Position numbers and translations under genes: made by a program. A stretch of DNA of 41,032 nt from Clostridia bacterium (GTDB lineage Bacteria > Bacillota > Clostridia > Oscillospirales > CAG-272). The stretch spans positions 1-41,032 of the forward strand of contig JAFTKK010000034.1 in the NCBI GenBank assembly GCA_017453325.1. Direction: 5' to 3'. Below the pieces are notes generated by a model that was not told the origin of the DNA, searched no databases, and worked only from the letters and a program-made list of their open reading frames with translations. Each line of letters starts with the position of its first letter. Positions within the stretch are counted from its first letter, which is position 1. Shown here one piece after another: positions 7,767 through 14,663 of this stretch.

Positions 7767-8825
7767 ATGGCAAACATCAAATTGCTCGATTGCACTCTGC
7801 GTGACGGTGGCTATGTCAACAATTGGCGCTTTGGCCACGCGCACGCGGTCAGTATATTCCGCCGTTTGGTCAAGGCCGAGGTCGATATCGTCGAGGTCGG
7901 CTTTCTCGATGAGCGCCATCGCTTTGACATAGACCGCAGTATCATGCCCGACACCCAAAGCACCAACAAGATATTCGGCGCACTTGACAAGGGCAACGCA
8001 CTCGCCGTCGCCATGATCGATTACGGCACCTGTCCCCTATCGCACGTCGCACCGGCCGAAGGGGGCTTCCTTGACGGCATTCGCGTCATTTTTAAAAAAC
8101 ACCTGTGTGTGCCCGCACTCGCGTTTTGCGCCGAGCTGAAAAAGCTCGGCTATCGCGTGTTTGCACAAGCGGTCTCCACCACCGACTACACCGACGGGGA
8201 GCTCATCGAGCTTGCAAGGCTGAGCAATGATTGCGCCCCGCACGCGCTCTCAATTGTGGACACCTACGGCTTGATGCAACCCTCGGATGTGCTGCACCGT
8301 TTTGATCTTTTGGATGAATATCTGAACAAAGAGATCGCCATCGGCTTTCACGCCCACAACAATTTGCAGCTGGCATATGCCAACTGTGCAGCGCTGCTCG
8401 CTCACACGCGTGACAGCATGCGCACGCTGATTCTTGACGGCAGCCTGCACGGCATGGGGAAAAGCGCGGGCAACGCCCCTCTTGAGCTGCTCGCGCTGCA
8501 CCTCAACCGATACGCCGAGAAGGCCTACCGCCTGCCCGAGATGCTAAGCGCCATTGATGCCGATATCCTGCCCTTTTACGAAGCTCCCACATGGGGGTAC
8601 AAGCTCTTTTATTTTTTGGCGGCTGCGGGTGAATGCCACCCCGCTTACGTCGCCTACCTCATGGAGCACGAAACGCTGTTCACCGCGCAGATCTACGAGC
8701 TGCTCACACAAATTCCGCCCGAGCACCGTCTGACCTTTGATAAAAATGCAATTGAGCCCCTTTACCGCGAGCATGTGCGGGGTGCCGCGCGCAGCACCGA
8801 AAAGCGCGACACGCTGCTGATATGA
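7767..8825 (+). CDS. HMGL-like (DRE-TIM) aldolase-domain protein
   Basis: Opens with MANIKLLDCTLRDGGYVNN, the T-L-R-D-G metal- and substrate-binding motif of the HMG-CoA lyase / 4-hydroxy-2-oxovalerate aldolase superfamily. The second signature, GFHAHNNLQLAYAN (metal-binding H-x-H near residue 195), and GSLHGMGKSAGNAPLE are also present. These enzymes cleave or form C-C bonds next to a keto acid; the substrate here is unknown. 352 residues; RBS CGGAGAA. First gene of a cassette in which it overlaps the HAD phosphatase by 4 nt, suggesting one pathway. Similar aldolase-domain proteins occur in surface-polysaccharide clusters, but none of the glycosyltransferases is seen here. Confidence 0.85.
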   Translation: MANIKLLDCTLRDGGYVNNWRFGHAHAVSIFRRLVKAEVDIVEVGFLDERHRFDIDRSIMPDTQSTNKIFGALDKGNALAVAMIDYGTCPLSHVAPAEGGFLDGIRVIFKKHLCVPALAFCAELKKLGYRVFAQAVSTTDYTDGELIELARLSNDCAPHALSIVDTYGLMQPSDVLHRFDLLDEYLNKEIAIGFHAHNNLQLAYANCAALLAHTRDSMRTLILDGSLHGMGKSAGNAPLELLALHLNRYAEKAYRLPEMLSAIDADILPFYEAPTWGYKLFYFLAAAGECHPAYVAYLMEHETLFTAQIYELLTQIPPEHRLTFDKNAIEPLYREHVRGAARSTEKRDTLLI

Positions 8826-9505
8826 TCACGCCCTCATACAGCCTTGCCGTGTTCGATCTGGACGGTACCCTGCTCGACACCTCGCGCGGCATCACCGCCG
8901 CCATTTGCCACACCCTGCGCGAGCTTGGCCTGCCTCCTTTAAGCAAGGCGTGCTTAAATCGCTTCATCGGCCCGCCCATCGAGCAAGGGTTTTCCGAGTT
9001 CTGCGGCCTTGAGGGGGAGCAGCTTTTGCGGGCAGCAACCGTCTTTCGCCGCCGATACAGTGAGCAGTTTCTCCTGCAAGCAGACCCCTACGGCGGCATT
9101 TTTGAGGCTCTTGATCACCTGCGACAAGCGGGCGTCAAGATTGCCGTCGCTACCTATAAGCGAGAGACCTACGCGCGCCCCCTGCTTGCCCACTTCGGAT
9201 TCGACCGCTACACCGACACCATATACGGCAGCGACCCCGAGGGCAAGCTCCGAAAGCACGATATACTGACGCGCTGCCTCAGCGCTTGTCATATCACGGA
9301 CGCCACGTACGCGGTCATGGTGGGCGATACCTTGCAGGATGCCCGCGCCGCCGCCACGGCAGGCACGGATTTTATCGGCGCCTGCTACGGCTTCGGTCTG
9401 CACACGGAAAAGGAACGCAATGTGTGCCGCGCACGCGCCTTTGTGCACACACCGTCCGAGCTTGTGTCCGTCATTCTCCCATCCCAACCTATCACAAGGG
9501 GGTAA
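8822..9505 (+). CDS. HAD-superfamily phosphatase (phosphoglycolate phosphatase-like)
   Basis: 227 residues with the four HAD motifs: DLDGTLLDT near the N-terminus (motif I, nucleophile Asp and acid/base Asp), VATYKRE (motif II, Thr), a Lys in the GKLRKHDIL segment (motif III) and VMVGDTLQDARAA (motif IV). The helical cap between motifs I and II is of the Gph/beta-phosphoglucomutase type. It probably dephosphorylates a small phosphorylated metabolite. The start overlaps the aldolase stop (ATGA) and has no strong ribosome binding site, so translation is coupled. The next gene starts 4 nt after its stop. Substrate not determinable. Confidence 0.88.
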   Translation: MITPSYSLAVFDLDGTLLDTSRGITAAICHTLRELGLPPLSKACLNRFIGPPIEQGFSEFCGLEGEQLLRAATVFRRRYSEQFLLQADPYGGIFEALDHLRQAGVKIAVATYKRETYARPLLAHFGFDRYTDTIYGSDPEGKLRKHDILTRCLSACHITDATYAVMVGDTLQDARAAATAGTDFIGACYGFGLHTEKERNVCRARAFVHTPSELVSVILPSQPITRG

Positions 9506-9509
9506 AAAC

Positions 9510-11312
9510 ATGAAACAACGCGTAGCCGACTACGTGGCCGATTTTTTGCTTTCGCACGGCATTTGTCATTGCTTCACCGTCACGGGCGGCGGTGCTATGT
9601 ATTTAAACGATGCCCTCGGCCACAAGGAGGGGCTTGACTGCGTATATCAGCACCACGAGCAGGCTTGTGCCATCGCCGCCGAGGGCTACACGCGCTTAAC
9701 GGGCAGGCTGGCAGCCGTCTGCGTCACCAGCGGTCCCGGCGGCACCAATGCGCTCACGGGTGTGCTCGGCGGCTGGCTTGATTCGATACCGATGCTGATC
9801 CTGTCGGGGCAGGTCAAGCGCGCACATCTTGCCAAAAACTGCCCCGTGTCGGGCCTAAGACAGCTGGGAGATCAGGAATTTGACATCGTGGGGAGTGCTT
9901 TGGGTATGACAAAGTACGCCGTGACCGTCCTTGACCCCAAGGACATTGCCTATCACCTTGAAAAAGCATACCGTCTTGCCACTTTCGGCCGCGGCGGCCC
10001 CGTTTGGCTCGATCTGCCGCTTGACGTGCAGGGCGCCACGGTCGAAACCGACGCGCTGCGTCATTACACCCCCGAGGCAGAATTACTCCCCCAAGCGCCG
10101 CCGTTCCACCGCGAAACGGCACGGGATATTCTGCAAAAAATCAAAGCTGCCAAAGCGCCCTTGCTGCTGGTTGGTACGGGCGTGCGCCTCGGCGGCGCCG
10201 TCTCGCAGCTACGCGCGCTGATTAACAAGCTTCAAATCCCCGTAGTCACGGCGTGGAACGCGGGCGATACCGTAGCCTTTGAAAATCCTCATTTTGCGGG
10301 AATGCCCGGCACCGTAGGCACACGCGCAGGCAACTTTGCCGTGCAAAACTGCGATCTGCTGCTCTCACTCGGCTGTCGGCTGAATATCCGCACAGTCGGG
10401 CACAACCGGGGAGAGTTTGCCAAAAATGCCTATCGGATCATCGTGGATATTGACGAAAAAGAGCTGAAAAAGCCCACCATCATGCCCGATCTTCCCATTT
10501 GCGCCGACGTCAGGGAGGTCATTGACCGCTTGCTGCAAGAAGATTACGTGCCGTCCGCCGCGCACGCCGCATGGGTCAATTTTTGCCGTGCACTCGTCAC
10601 GCGTTATCCCGCAGCACCCGTCTCCGACCGTGAAAGCGCCGACGCCCCCCTCAATCCCTACACCTTCCTTGACTGCTTGTTTGATCATCTTCTTCCAACC
10701 GATCACATTATCTGCGGTAACGGCAGCGCCTGCGTGATGACCTTTCAAGCAGCAAAAGTCAAGGAAGGCCAACGGATGTTCACCAATTCGGGATGCGCCG
10801 CCATGGGCTACGGTCTGCCCGCCGCCATCGGTGCAGCCTTTGGCGATCCTCGGTGCCGCACCGTGTGCATCGACGGCGATGGCAGCATCATGATGAATTT
10901 GCAGGAGCTGGCCACCGTTGCTTATCATCGGCTGAATATCAAGATCGTGCTGCTGAACAACGGCGGTTATCATTCGATCCGCCAAACGCAGCGCAATCTG
11001 TTTTCTGCACCGTTTGTGGGTATCAATGCCGAAAGCGGGCTTGGCTTCCCCGATTTTGAGATTGTTGCCCGCGCGTTTGGCATCGGCTACGCGCGCGTCC
11101 GAAGTGCGTGCGATCTGCAAAAGCAGCTTGATACCGTACTGAAAGCAGAGGGCCCTGTGCTCTTTGAGGTGATCGTTGACCCCACTAAGGACTTTGCACC
11201 CAAATCAAGTACCAAAAAATTACCCGATGGCAGGCTCGTATCCCCCGCGCTTGAGGATATGGCGCCCTTTCTTTCGGGAGAAGAATTAGATGCCGCACGG
11301 TATCTGAAATGA
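9510..11312 (+). CDS. Thiamine-diphosphate-dependent enzyme, acetolactate synthase-like
   Basis: The start is the ATG of MKQRVADYVADFLLSHGICH, 7 nt after AAGGGGG; this gives 600 residues, the size of acetolactate-synthase-type enzymes. Visible parts: Pyr domain with the catalytic Glu in YQHHEQACAIAAEGYTR and TSGPGGTNALTG; central domain; PP domain with GDGSIMMNLQELATVAYHRL and LLNNGGYHSI (Mg-ThDP motif GDG...NN). Such enzymes decarboxylate 2-keto acids and transfer the acyl unit. No ilvN-like small subunit is nearby and the neighbours are not Ile/Val genes, so I do not call it ilvB. In polysaccharide clusters relatives add two-carbon units to sugars (YerE type); that role is a hypothesis. Confidence 0.85.
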   Translation: MKQRVADYVADFLLSHGICHCFTVTGGGAMYLNDALGHKEGLDCVYQHHEQACAIAAEGYTRLTGRLAAVCVTSGPGGTNALTGVLGGWLDSIPMLILSGQVKRAHLAKNCPVSGLRQLGDQEFDIVGSALGMTKYAVTVLDPKDIAYHLEKAYRLATFGRGGPVWLDLPLDVQGATVETDALRHYTPEAELLPQAPPFHRETARDILQKIKAAKAPLLLVGTGVRLGGAVSQLRALINKLQIPVVTAWNAGDTVAFENPHFAGMPGTVGTRAGNFAVQNCDLLLSLGCRLNIRTVGHNRGEFAKNAYRIIVDIDEKELKKPTIMPDLPICADVREVIDRLLQEDYVPSAAHAAWVNFCRALVTRYPAAPVSDRESADAPLNPYTFLDCLFDHLLPTDHIICGNGSACVMTFQAAKVKEGQRMFTNSGCAAMGYGLPAAIGAAFGDPRCRTVCIDGDGSIMMNLQELATVAYHRLNIKIVLLNNGGYHSIRQTQRNLFSAPFVGINAESGLGFPDFEIVARAFGIGYARVRSACDLQKQLDTVLKAEGPVLFEVIVDPTKDFAPKSSTKKLPDGRLVSPALEDMAPFLSGEELDAARYLK

Positions 11313-11319
11313 GGCAAAT

Positions 11320-12270
11320 ATGATCAAAAGAGCAATTGTTAGCGGTGCCACGGGTGCGGTTGGCATGGCGCTGCTCGAAGAACTGACCGCACGGCATATC
11401 GAAGTGCTGGTTCTCTGCCGAGCCGAGGGGCGTTTCGCGCGCATCCCGCAGCATCCGCTCATTACCTGCAAGACCTGTGCGCTGACCGACCTCGGCACGT
11501 TGCCAAACGACACGGGAAAGTCATACGATGCATTTTTCCATCTTGCCTGGAACGGCACCGCAGGAGCGGCACGCCATGATACCGCGCTGCAGCTTGAAAA
11601 CGTGCATACCACACTCGGCGCCGTTGATGCAGCGCACCGCTTTGGCTGCCGCGTCTTTGTGGGCGCAGGCTCGCAGGCCGAATACGGACGGCACAGCCAT
11701 GCCCTGACCACCACCACGCCCGCCTATCCCGAAAGCGCCTACGGCATGGCAAAGCTGGCAGCGGGACACTTTTCCCGTCTGTTGGCCGAGCTGCACCAAA
11801 TGCGGCACGTTTGGGTGCGTATTTTGAGTGTTTACGGCCCGTATGATAGCGACGGCAGCCTCATCACAAACACGACGCGTCTGCTGCTGAACGGCAGCAC
11901 GCCGACGCTGACGGCAGGAGAGCAGATCTGGGATTATCTCTATAGCCGCGACGCCGCCAAAGCGCTTTACCTGCTCGGCGAATGTGGCAAGCACGGCATA
12001 GCCTATCCCCTCGGCAGCGGTCACGCGCGCCCCTTGCGCCATTACGTTGAAGCGCTGCGAGATGCCATAGAGCCGAGCGCCGCGCTTGAATTTGGTCAGC
12101 TTCCGTATTCCCCCGCACAGGTCATGCACCTGCGCGCCGATATCAGCGCCTTGCGCGCCGACACGGGTTGGCAGCCCGAAACCGATTTTGCGGAGGGGGT
12201 GAGAAAAACCGTGCAATTTGTGCGCGAGAGCGACCGAGCACACGCGCTTTGCCTTGCTACGACAAATTAA
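11320..12270 (+). CDS. NAD-dependent epimerase/dehydratase (extended SDR)
   Basis: 316 residues; GATGAVG near the N-terminus is the Rossmann GxxGxxG motif and YGMAK (about residue 140) is the catalytic Y-x-x-x-K, with an upstream GAGSQAEYG strand in the place of the catalytic Ser/Thr. The fold is that of nucleotide-sugar epimerases, dehydratases and reductases. It starts 7 nt after the ThDP gene with a weak GAGG ribosome binding site and closes the four-gene cassette. No clear U-tailed terminator follows; a 10-bp hairpin spans the stop codon. Confidence 0.87.
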   Translation: MIKRAIVSGATGAVGMALLEELTARHIEVLVLCRAEGRFARIPQHPLITCKTCALTDLGTLPNDTGKSYDAFFHLAWNGTAGAARHDTALQLENVHTTLGAVDAAHRFGCRVFVGAGSQAEYGRHSHALTTTTPAYPESAYGMAKLAAGHFSRLLAELHQMRHVWVRILSVYGPYDSDGSLITNTTRLLLNGSTPTLTAGEQIWDYLYSRDAAKALYLLGECGKHGIAYPLGSGHARPLRHYVEALRDAIEPSAALEFGQLPYSPAQVMHLRADISALRADTGWQPETDFAEGVRKTVQFVRESDRAHALCLATTN

Positions 12271-12309
12271 AACTGCGAAATTTTGTCGTAGGTCACACGA
12301 CATTTCAAA
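12257..12309. other. Mutually exclusive hairpins after the SDR gene
   Basis: CTACGACAAA (12257-12266) pairs with TTTGTCGTAG (12282-12291) across the stop codon. TGTCGT (12284-12290) can instead pair with ACGACA just downstream. No T run follows, so it is not a normal terminator. An RNA-stability or operator role is possible. Confidence 0.35.
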
Positions 12310-12380
12310 CATTTTGTGCTATTTTTTAAAAAAATTACTATATCTTGTGTTTTTTTCAATAATTTTATTAATAAACCATC

Positions 12381-12409
12381 TTGACAAGTCGTATGACATT
12401 TGATATAAT
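12381..12409 (+). promoter_or_regulatory. Consensus promoter with no gene behind it
   Basis: Perfect TTGACA, 17-nt spacer, perfect TATAAT. The only thing downstream before the next promoter is a terminator about 100 nt away. Confidence 0.75.
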
Positions 12410-12415
12410 AATACA

Positions 12416-12522
12416 CGGAAGTAAGTTGTAACCCATATGTATAATATCAGTTTCTTCTTTTTTCTCCTTTTGGGGCGGATCGTTGCCACGGCAGAAAGCG
12501 CGATCCGCCTGTTTTTTATTTT
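12416..12522 (+). ncRNA. Candidate small RNA (about 105 nt)
   Basis: The interval from the predicted start point of the promoter above to the terminator stem GGCGGATCG / CGATCCGCC (12474-12482 / 12501-12509) and its T run contains no credible gene. The transcript would have a pyrimidine-rich single-stranded segment (TTTCTTCTTTTTTCTCC), complementary in part to AGGAGG/GGAGAAA ribosome binding sites, which is a common feature of regulatory RNAs. It does not look like 6S, tmRNA, SRP or RNase P RNA. A 29-codon hydrophobic open frame runs through the terminator but lacks a ribosome binding site. Confidence 0.45.
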
Positions 12523-12545
12523 TTAAAAAATTTTCAAAAAAGGGG

Positions 12546-12574
12546 TTGACAAACCGTTTTTGTTGTGCTATAAT
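12546..12574 (+). promoter_or_regulatory. Promoter of the tRNA-Val-Asp-Gly operon
   Basis: TTGACA, 17-nt spacer, TATAAT, preceded by an A run and GGGG. The sequence AAAAAAGGGGTTGACAAA is shared exactly with the tRNA-Cys promoter. Confidence 0.93.
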
Positions 12575-12597
12575 ACTGCCTGTTGCCAACCAAACAA

Positions 12598-12673
12598 GGA
12601 AGCATAGCTCAGTTGGGAGAGCATCTGCCTTACAAGCAGAGGGTCATAGGTTCGAGCCCTATTGTTTCCACCA
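12598..12673 (+). tRNA. tRNA-Val (anticodon TAC)
   Basis: Complete cloverleaf: acceptor GGAAGCA / TGTTTCC (one G-T pair), D stem GCTC/GAGC, anticodon stem TCTGC/GCAGA around CTTACAA, T arm ATAGG TTCGAGC CCTAT, and an encoded CCA. First gene of a three-tRNA transcript. Confidence 0.95.
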
Positions 12674-12674
12674 A

Positions 12675-12717
12675 GTGATATGTACCGCCCCCACGTTGTG
12701 AGGGCGGTATACACATC
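12675..12717 (+). other. Hairpin spacer between tRNA-Val and tRNA-Asp
   Basis: TACCGCCC (12683-12690) pairs with GGGCGGTA (12702-12709), and TGAT/ATCA-flanking bases extend the stem imperfectly. There is no T run, so it is more likely a processing or separation structure than a terminator. Confidence 0.5.
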
Positions 12718-12721
12718 ATTC

Positions 12722-12798
12722 GGCCCGGTAGTTCAGTCGGTTAGAACGCTAGCCTGTCACGCTAGAGGTCGTGGGTTCGAGTCCCATCCGGGTCGCCA
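12722..12798 (+). tRNA. tRNA-Asp (anticodon GTC)
   Basis: Acceptor GGCCCGG / CCGGGTC, anticodon stem CTAGC/GCTAG around CTGTCAC, T arm GTGGG TTCGAGT CCCAT, discriminator G and encoded CCA. Confidence 0.96.
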
Positions 12799-12818
12799 CC
12801 ACTTCTAACACCCACCTC

Positions 12819-12894
12819 GCGGATTTAGCTCATTTGGTAGAGCGCGACCTTGCCAAGGTCGAGGTGGCGGGTTCGAGCCCCGTAATCCGCTCCA
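12819..12894 (+). tRNA. tRNA-Gly (anticodon GCC)
   Basis: Acceptor GCGGATT / AATCCGC, anticodon stem CGACC/GGTCG around TTGCCAA, T loop TTCGAGC, encoded CCA. Last gene of the operon. Its 3' 29 nt plus six following bases are repeated in inverted orientation just beyond the terminator. Confidence 0.97.
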
Positions 12895-12964
12895 AAACGC
12901 AAGGACACCCAATCGGGTGTCCTTTTTTGGCGTTTTGGAGCGGATTACGGGGCGAGAACCTGCC
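12866..12964. repeat. Large inverted repeat: tRNA-Gly 3' end mirrored across its terminator
   Basis: The left arm (12866-12900) covers the T arm, acceptor 3' strand, CCA and the next bases. The right arm (12930-12964) is its reverse complement with 32 of 35 positions matching, the first 24 perfectly. The terminator hairpin sits in the middle. The three mismatches fall in the T loop/stem part, as if the copy is decaying away from the centre. Confidence 0.92.
12901..12928 (+). terminator. Terminator of the tRNA-Val-Asp-Gly operon
   Basis: 10-bp perfect stem AAGGACACCC / GGGTGTCCTT with an AATC loop and T run. The core CACCC-AATC-GGGTG is shared with the tRNA-Cys terminator. Confidence 0.93.
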
Positions 12965-13293
12965 GTTTTGCTTGCAAAACGGCGGGAAGAATGCCGATTT
13001 TGCGAAGCAAACGACGGCTTTCAGCCGCCGAGGCATTCTGTTTTATTCGCCGCGGCGAATGGTTCGCCGTTGGCGAATTACACGAGCCCCGAAATATGTT
13101 TGCACTATGTCTCAATTAAGCGGCAAACTCTCACGCATTGTAGGGACAGGCGTCCTCGACTGTCCGCGATCTTCAAAAAATTTGCACAAACAACACGGAA
13201 ACGCACTCGCATTTGTAGGAAGCAGCAGACTCCCCTTGCCCGATCAGCACCGATTTTGTCGCAAAATTCTTTTTGCAAAAATCAAAAAAGGGG
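12965..13293. repeat. Palindrome-rich intergenic stretch downstream of the tRNA-Gly mirror
   Basis: No gene is seen. It holds a run of small palindromes: CCGTTTTGC-TT-GCAAAACGG, AGAATGCC ... GGCATTCT, ATTCGCC-GC-GGCGAAT, TTCGCC-GTT-GGCGAA. Further on is a REP-like GGGACAGGCGTCCTCGACTGTCC (about 13143-13165). CGAGGCATT and ATTCGCCGC(A)GGCGAA recur downstream of tRNA-Cys, so the two stretches are related. Open frames across it are side effects of this structure. Confidence 0.6.
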
Positions 13294-13322
13294 TTGACAA
13301 ATTCATTTTAGCTTGCTATAAT
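13294..13322 (+). promoter_or_regulatory. Promoter of tRNA-Cys
   Basis: TTGACA, 17-nt spacer, TATAAT with the same AAAAAAGGGGTTGACAAA upstream block as the tRNA-Val operon. Confidence 0.93.
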
Positions 13323-13339
13323 GTTACAGTACGTCAAAT

Positions 13340-13413
13340 GGCGCCATGGCCAAGCGGTAAGGCAAAGGTCTGCAACACCTCTATCCCCAGTTCGATTCTG
13401 GGTGGCGCCTCCA
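13340..13413 (+). tRNA. tRNA-Cys (anticodon GCA)
   Basis: Acceptor GGCGCCA / TGGCGCC, D arm GGCC AAGCGGTAA GGC, anticodon loop CTGCAAC, T arm CCCAG TTCGATT CTGGG, and encoded TCCA end. Monocistronic, with its own promoter and terminator. Confidence 0.96.
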
Positions 13414-13467
13414 GAGAACGAATCACCCCAATCGGGGTGCTTTTTTCGTTCTCTGGAGGCGCCACCC
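13400..13467. repeat. Large inverted repeat: tRNA-Cys 3' end mirrored across its terminator
   Basis: The left arm (13400-13422) contains the end of the T stem, the acceptor strand, CCA and the next 9 bases. The right arm (13445-13467) is its perfect 23/23 reverse complement. Beyond it the similarity continues with a gap (GCGAACCGG against the CGAACTGG expected from the T arm). The architecture is the same as at tRNA-Gly. Confidence 0.92.
13424..13446 (+). terminator. Terminator of tRNA-Cys
   Basis: CACCCC-AATC-GGGGTG hairpin followed by C and six Ts. Same core and loop as the tRNA-Gly terminator. Confidence 0.9.
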
Positions 13468-13667
13468 TTTGCGAACCGGCTCGGCGTTCTCCCTCGGGAG
13501 GAAGCGGATTGCATCCCTTTATTTCATTTGCCCCGCCCTGTACGCCGAATCCAGTTCGCATTCGCCGCGCAGCCGTCGGAAAGCGACTCGCGCAGCGAGG
13601 CATTTTCCAGCGGCAAGCGTGCAAATATTCGCCGCAGGCGAAATTCTGGGGCAGTAACGCAAACGGA
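13468..13667. repeat. Palindrome-rich intergenic stretch downstream of the tRNA-Cys mirror
   Basis: No gene is seen. It holds CTCGC-GCA-GCGAG, CGAGGCATT and ATTCGCCGCAGGCGAA, the last two shared with the stretch after tRNA-Gly. It ends at the promoter of the AT-rich islet. Confidence 0.6.
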
Positions 13668-13697
13668 TTGACACTCCGCCGCTTTTTATGCTATACT
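13668..13697 (+). promoter_or_regulatory. Promoter at the left end of the AT-rich islet
   Basis: TTGACA, 18-nt spacer, TATACT, followed by GAAAAGGCGGT and a GTG codon. This layout closely resembles the promoter before the YwaF-like gene. Confidence 0.75.
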
Positions 13698-13792
13698 AAA
13701 CCCGAAAAGGCGGTGAACATTGTGTCTCAACTTCGAAAACTAAAACAACACGCGCAGAAGCAACACAATATAAAAAACAAAGGCAAAAAACA

Positions 13793-14116
13793 GTGTTCTC
13801 AACGTGCTTCATTCTTACACTGATCATTTCTTTCATAATGTTGGTTATTTGCGTTATCAATAATGCCACTACACTTATAACCACCGTAATATCCGGATGT
13901 GCCTGGCTGATCTTTGACCTTTTGTTTGCATACGCCATAAAAAACAAATGGACTCTTTTGTTTGCCGAATGTTCAACGGGCAGAGTGTCCTCTGATTATC
14001 GTAAAACCGATACGCAACGCAAAAAGGATAATTGGCAAGGAAATTGTTTCAAGTTTGCCATTGGTATAGCGATATTGGCAATTCATATGATTTTGCTTTG
14101 TTATCTGTTGAAATAA
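13793..14116 (+). CDS. Small membrane protein, start uncertain
   Basis: 107 residues with three likely membrane segments (about 4-25, 28-48 and 86-105) and a polar loop rich in Lys, Arg and Asp between. The listed start is a GTG with only AAAGG as a possible ribosome binding site. The good AAAGGCGG site and GTG at 13722 lie in another frame, and that frame ends at 13823 after 33 residues. The present frame is open upstream and encodes a basic stretch (KTKTTRAEATQYKKQRQ), so a frameshift may have separated the real start from the body. Function unknown; AT-rich codon use unlike its GC-rich neighbours. Confidence 0.55.
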   Translation: MFSTCFILTLIISFIMLVICVINNATTLITTVISGCAWLIFDLLFAYAIKNKWTLLFAECSTGRVSSDYRKTDTQRKKDNWQGNCFKFAIGIAILAIHMILLCYLLK

Positions 14117-14180
14117 CCGACATCTTTTTTGCCAACTCACTCCAAACGCAAAAAACCAAATTGCCGAAAGGTGAACTATC

Positions 14181-14567
14181 ATGCTTCACAAATTCACTCA
14201 AAAGAAAAATATCATTTTGATGATCTGCGCTGCCGTTTCGCTGATACTCTGGATTTTAACGTTGATTTTCGGCAACGGGGACGACAAAGTAAGAGTTCTT
14301 GTTCTGTCCATCCTCCTGCCCTTTGTCATGTATGGTGCGCTAAGACTGGGGTTCAAGGTGGTTAGAATCAACGCTTCCCTGAAATATATAAAATTCTGCA
14401 TTTGTTTCTTTTTGTTTTTTGGTGTGCTTGGTGTAGTGATGGAAGCCATATGTTTCATAACGGGATTTCCAAACGGTTTTTCCCCCACACTTACTATTTG
14501 TTTCGGCATCATCATCGCAGTTCTTGACGAAGCAAAGAAAAACATTGACATTGAAAGCGAAACATAA
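14181..14567 (+). CDS. Small hypothetical membrane protein
   Basis: 128 residues with four likely membrane segments (about 10-30, 39-58, 69-90 and 98-116), a basic N-terminus (MLHKFTQKKN) and an acidic C-terminal tail (AKKNIDIESET). No recognisable family. AAAGGTG lies 8 nt before the ATG. It is followed by a clear terminator and probably shares the transcript starting at the islet's first promoter. Codon use is AT-rich, as for the other islet genes. Confidence 0.7.
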   Translation: MLHKFTQKKNIILMICAAVSLILWILTLIFGNGDDKVRVLVLSILLPFVMYGALRLGFKVVRINASLKYIKFCICFFLFFGVLGVVMEAICFITGFPNGFSPTLTICFGIIIAVLDEAKKNIDIESET

Positions 14568-14588
14568 GCAGCAGCTCTTATCAACTCG

Positions 14589-14626
14589 CGAGCCAAGCCC
14601 CCGACCCGGGTGCTTGGCTCGTTTTT
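14589..14626 (+). terminator. Terminator after the small membrane-protein genes
   Basis: 10-bp perfect stem CGAGCCAAGC / GCTTGGCTCG followed by five Ts. Confidence 0.9.
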
Positions 14627-14663
14627 CGTGACCGCGCACGTCAATTGGGGGAACGGTGCAAGA

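Noticed and set aside
9510..11312. Calling the ThDP enzyme ilvB
   Set aside because: No small subunit or Ile/Val biosynthesis neighbours; the context is an aldolase/SDR cassette.
12437..12526. 29-codon hydrophobic open frame, possible type I toxin-like peptide
   Set aside because: No ribosome binding site, and its second half is the terminator stem and T run, which reads as hydrophobic codons by chance.
12771..13823. 350-residue open frame across tRNA-Asp, tRNA-Gly and tRNA-Cys
   Set aside because: It runs through three tRNA genes, two terminators and palindromes. It has no ribosome binding site or domain and is an artefact of the open frame.
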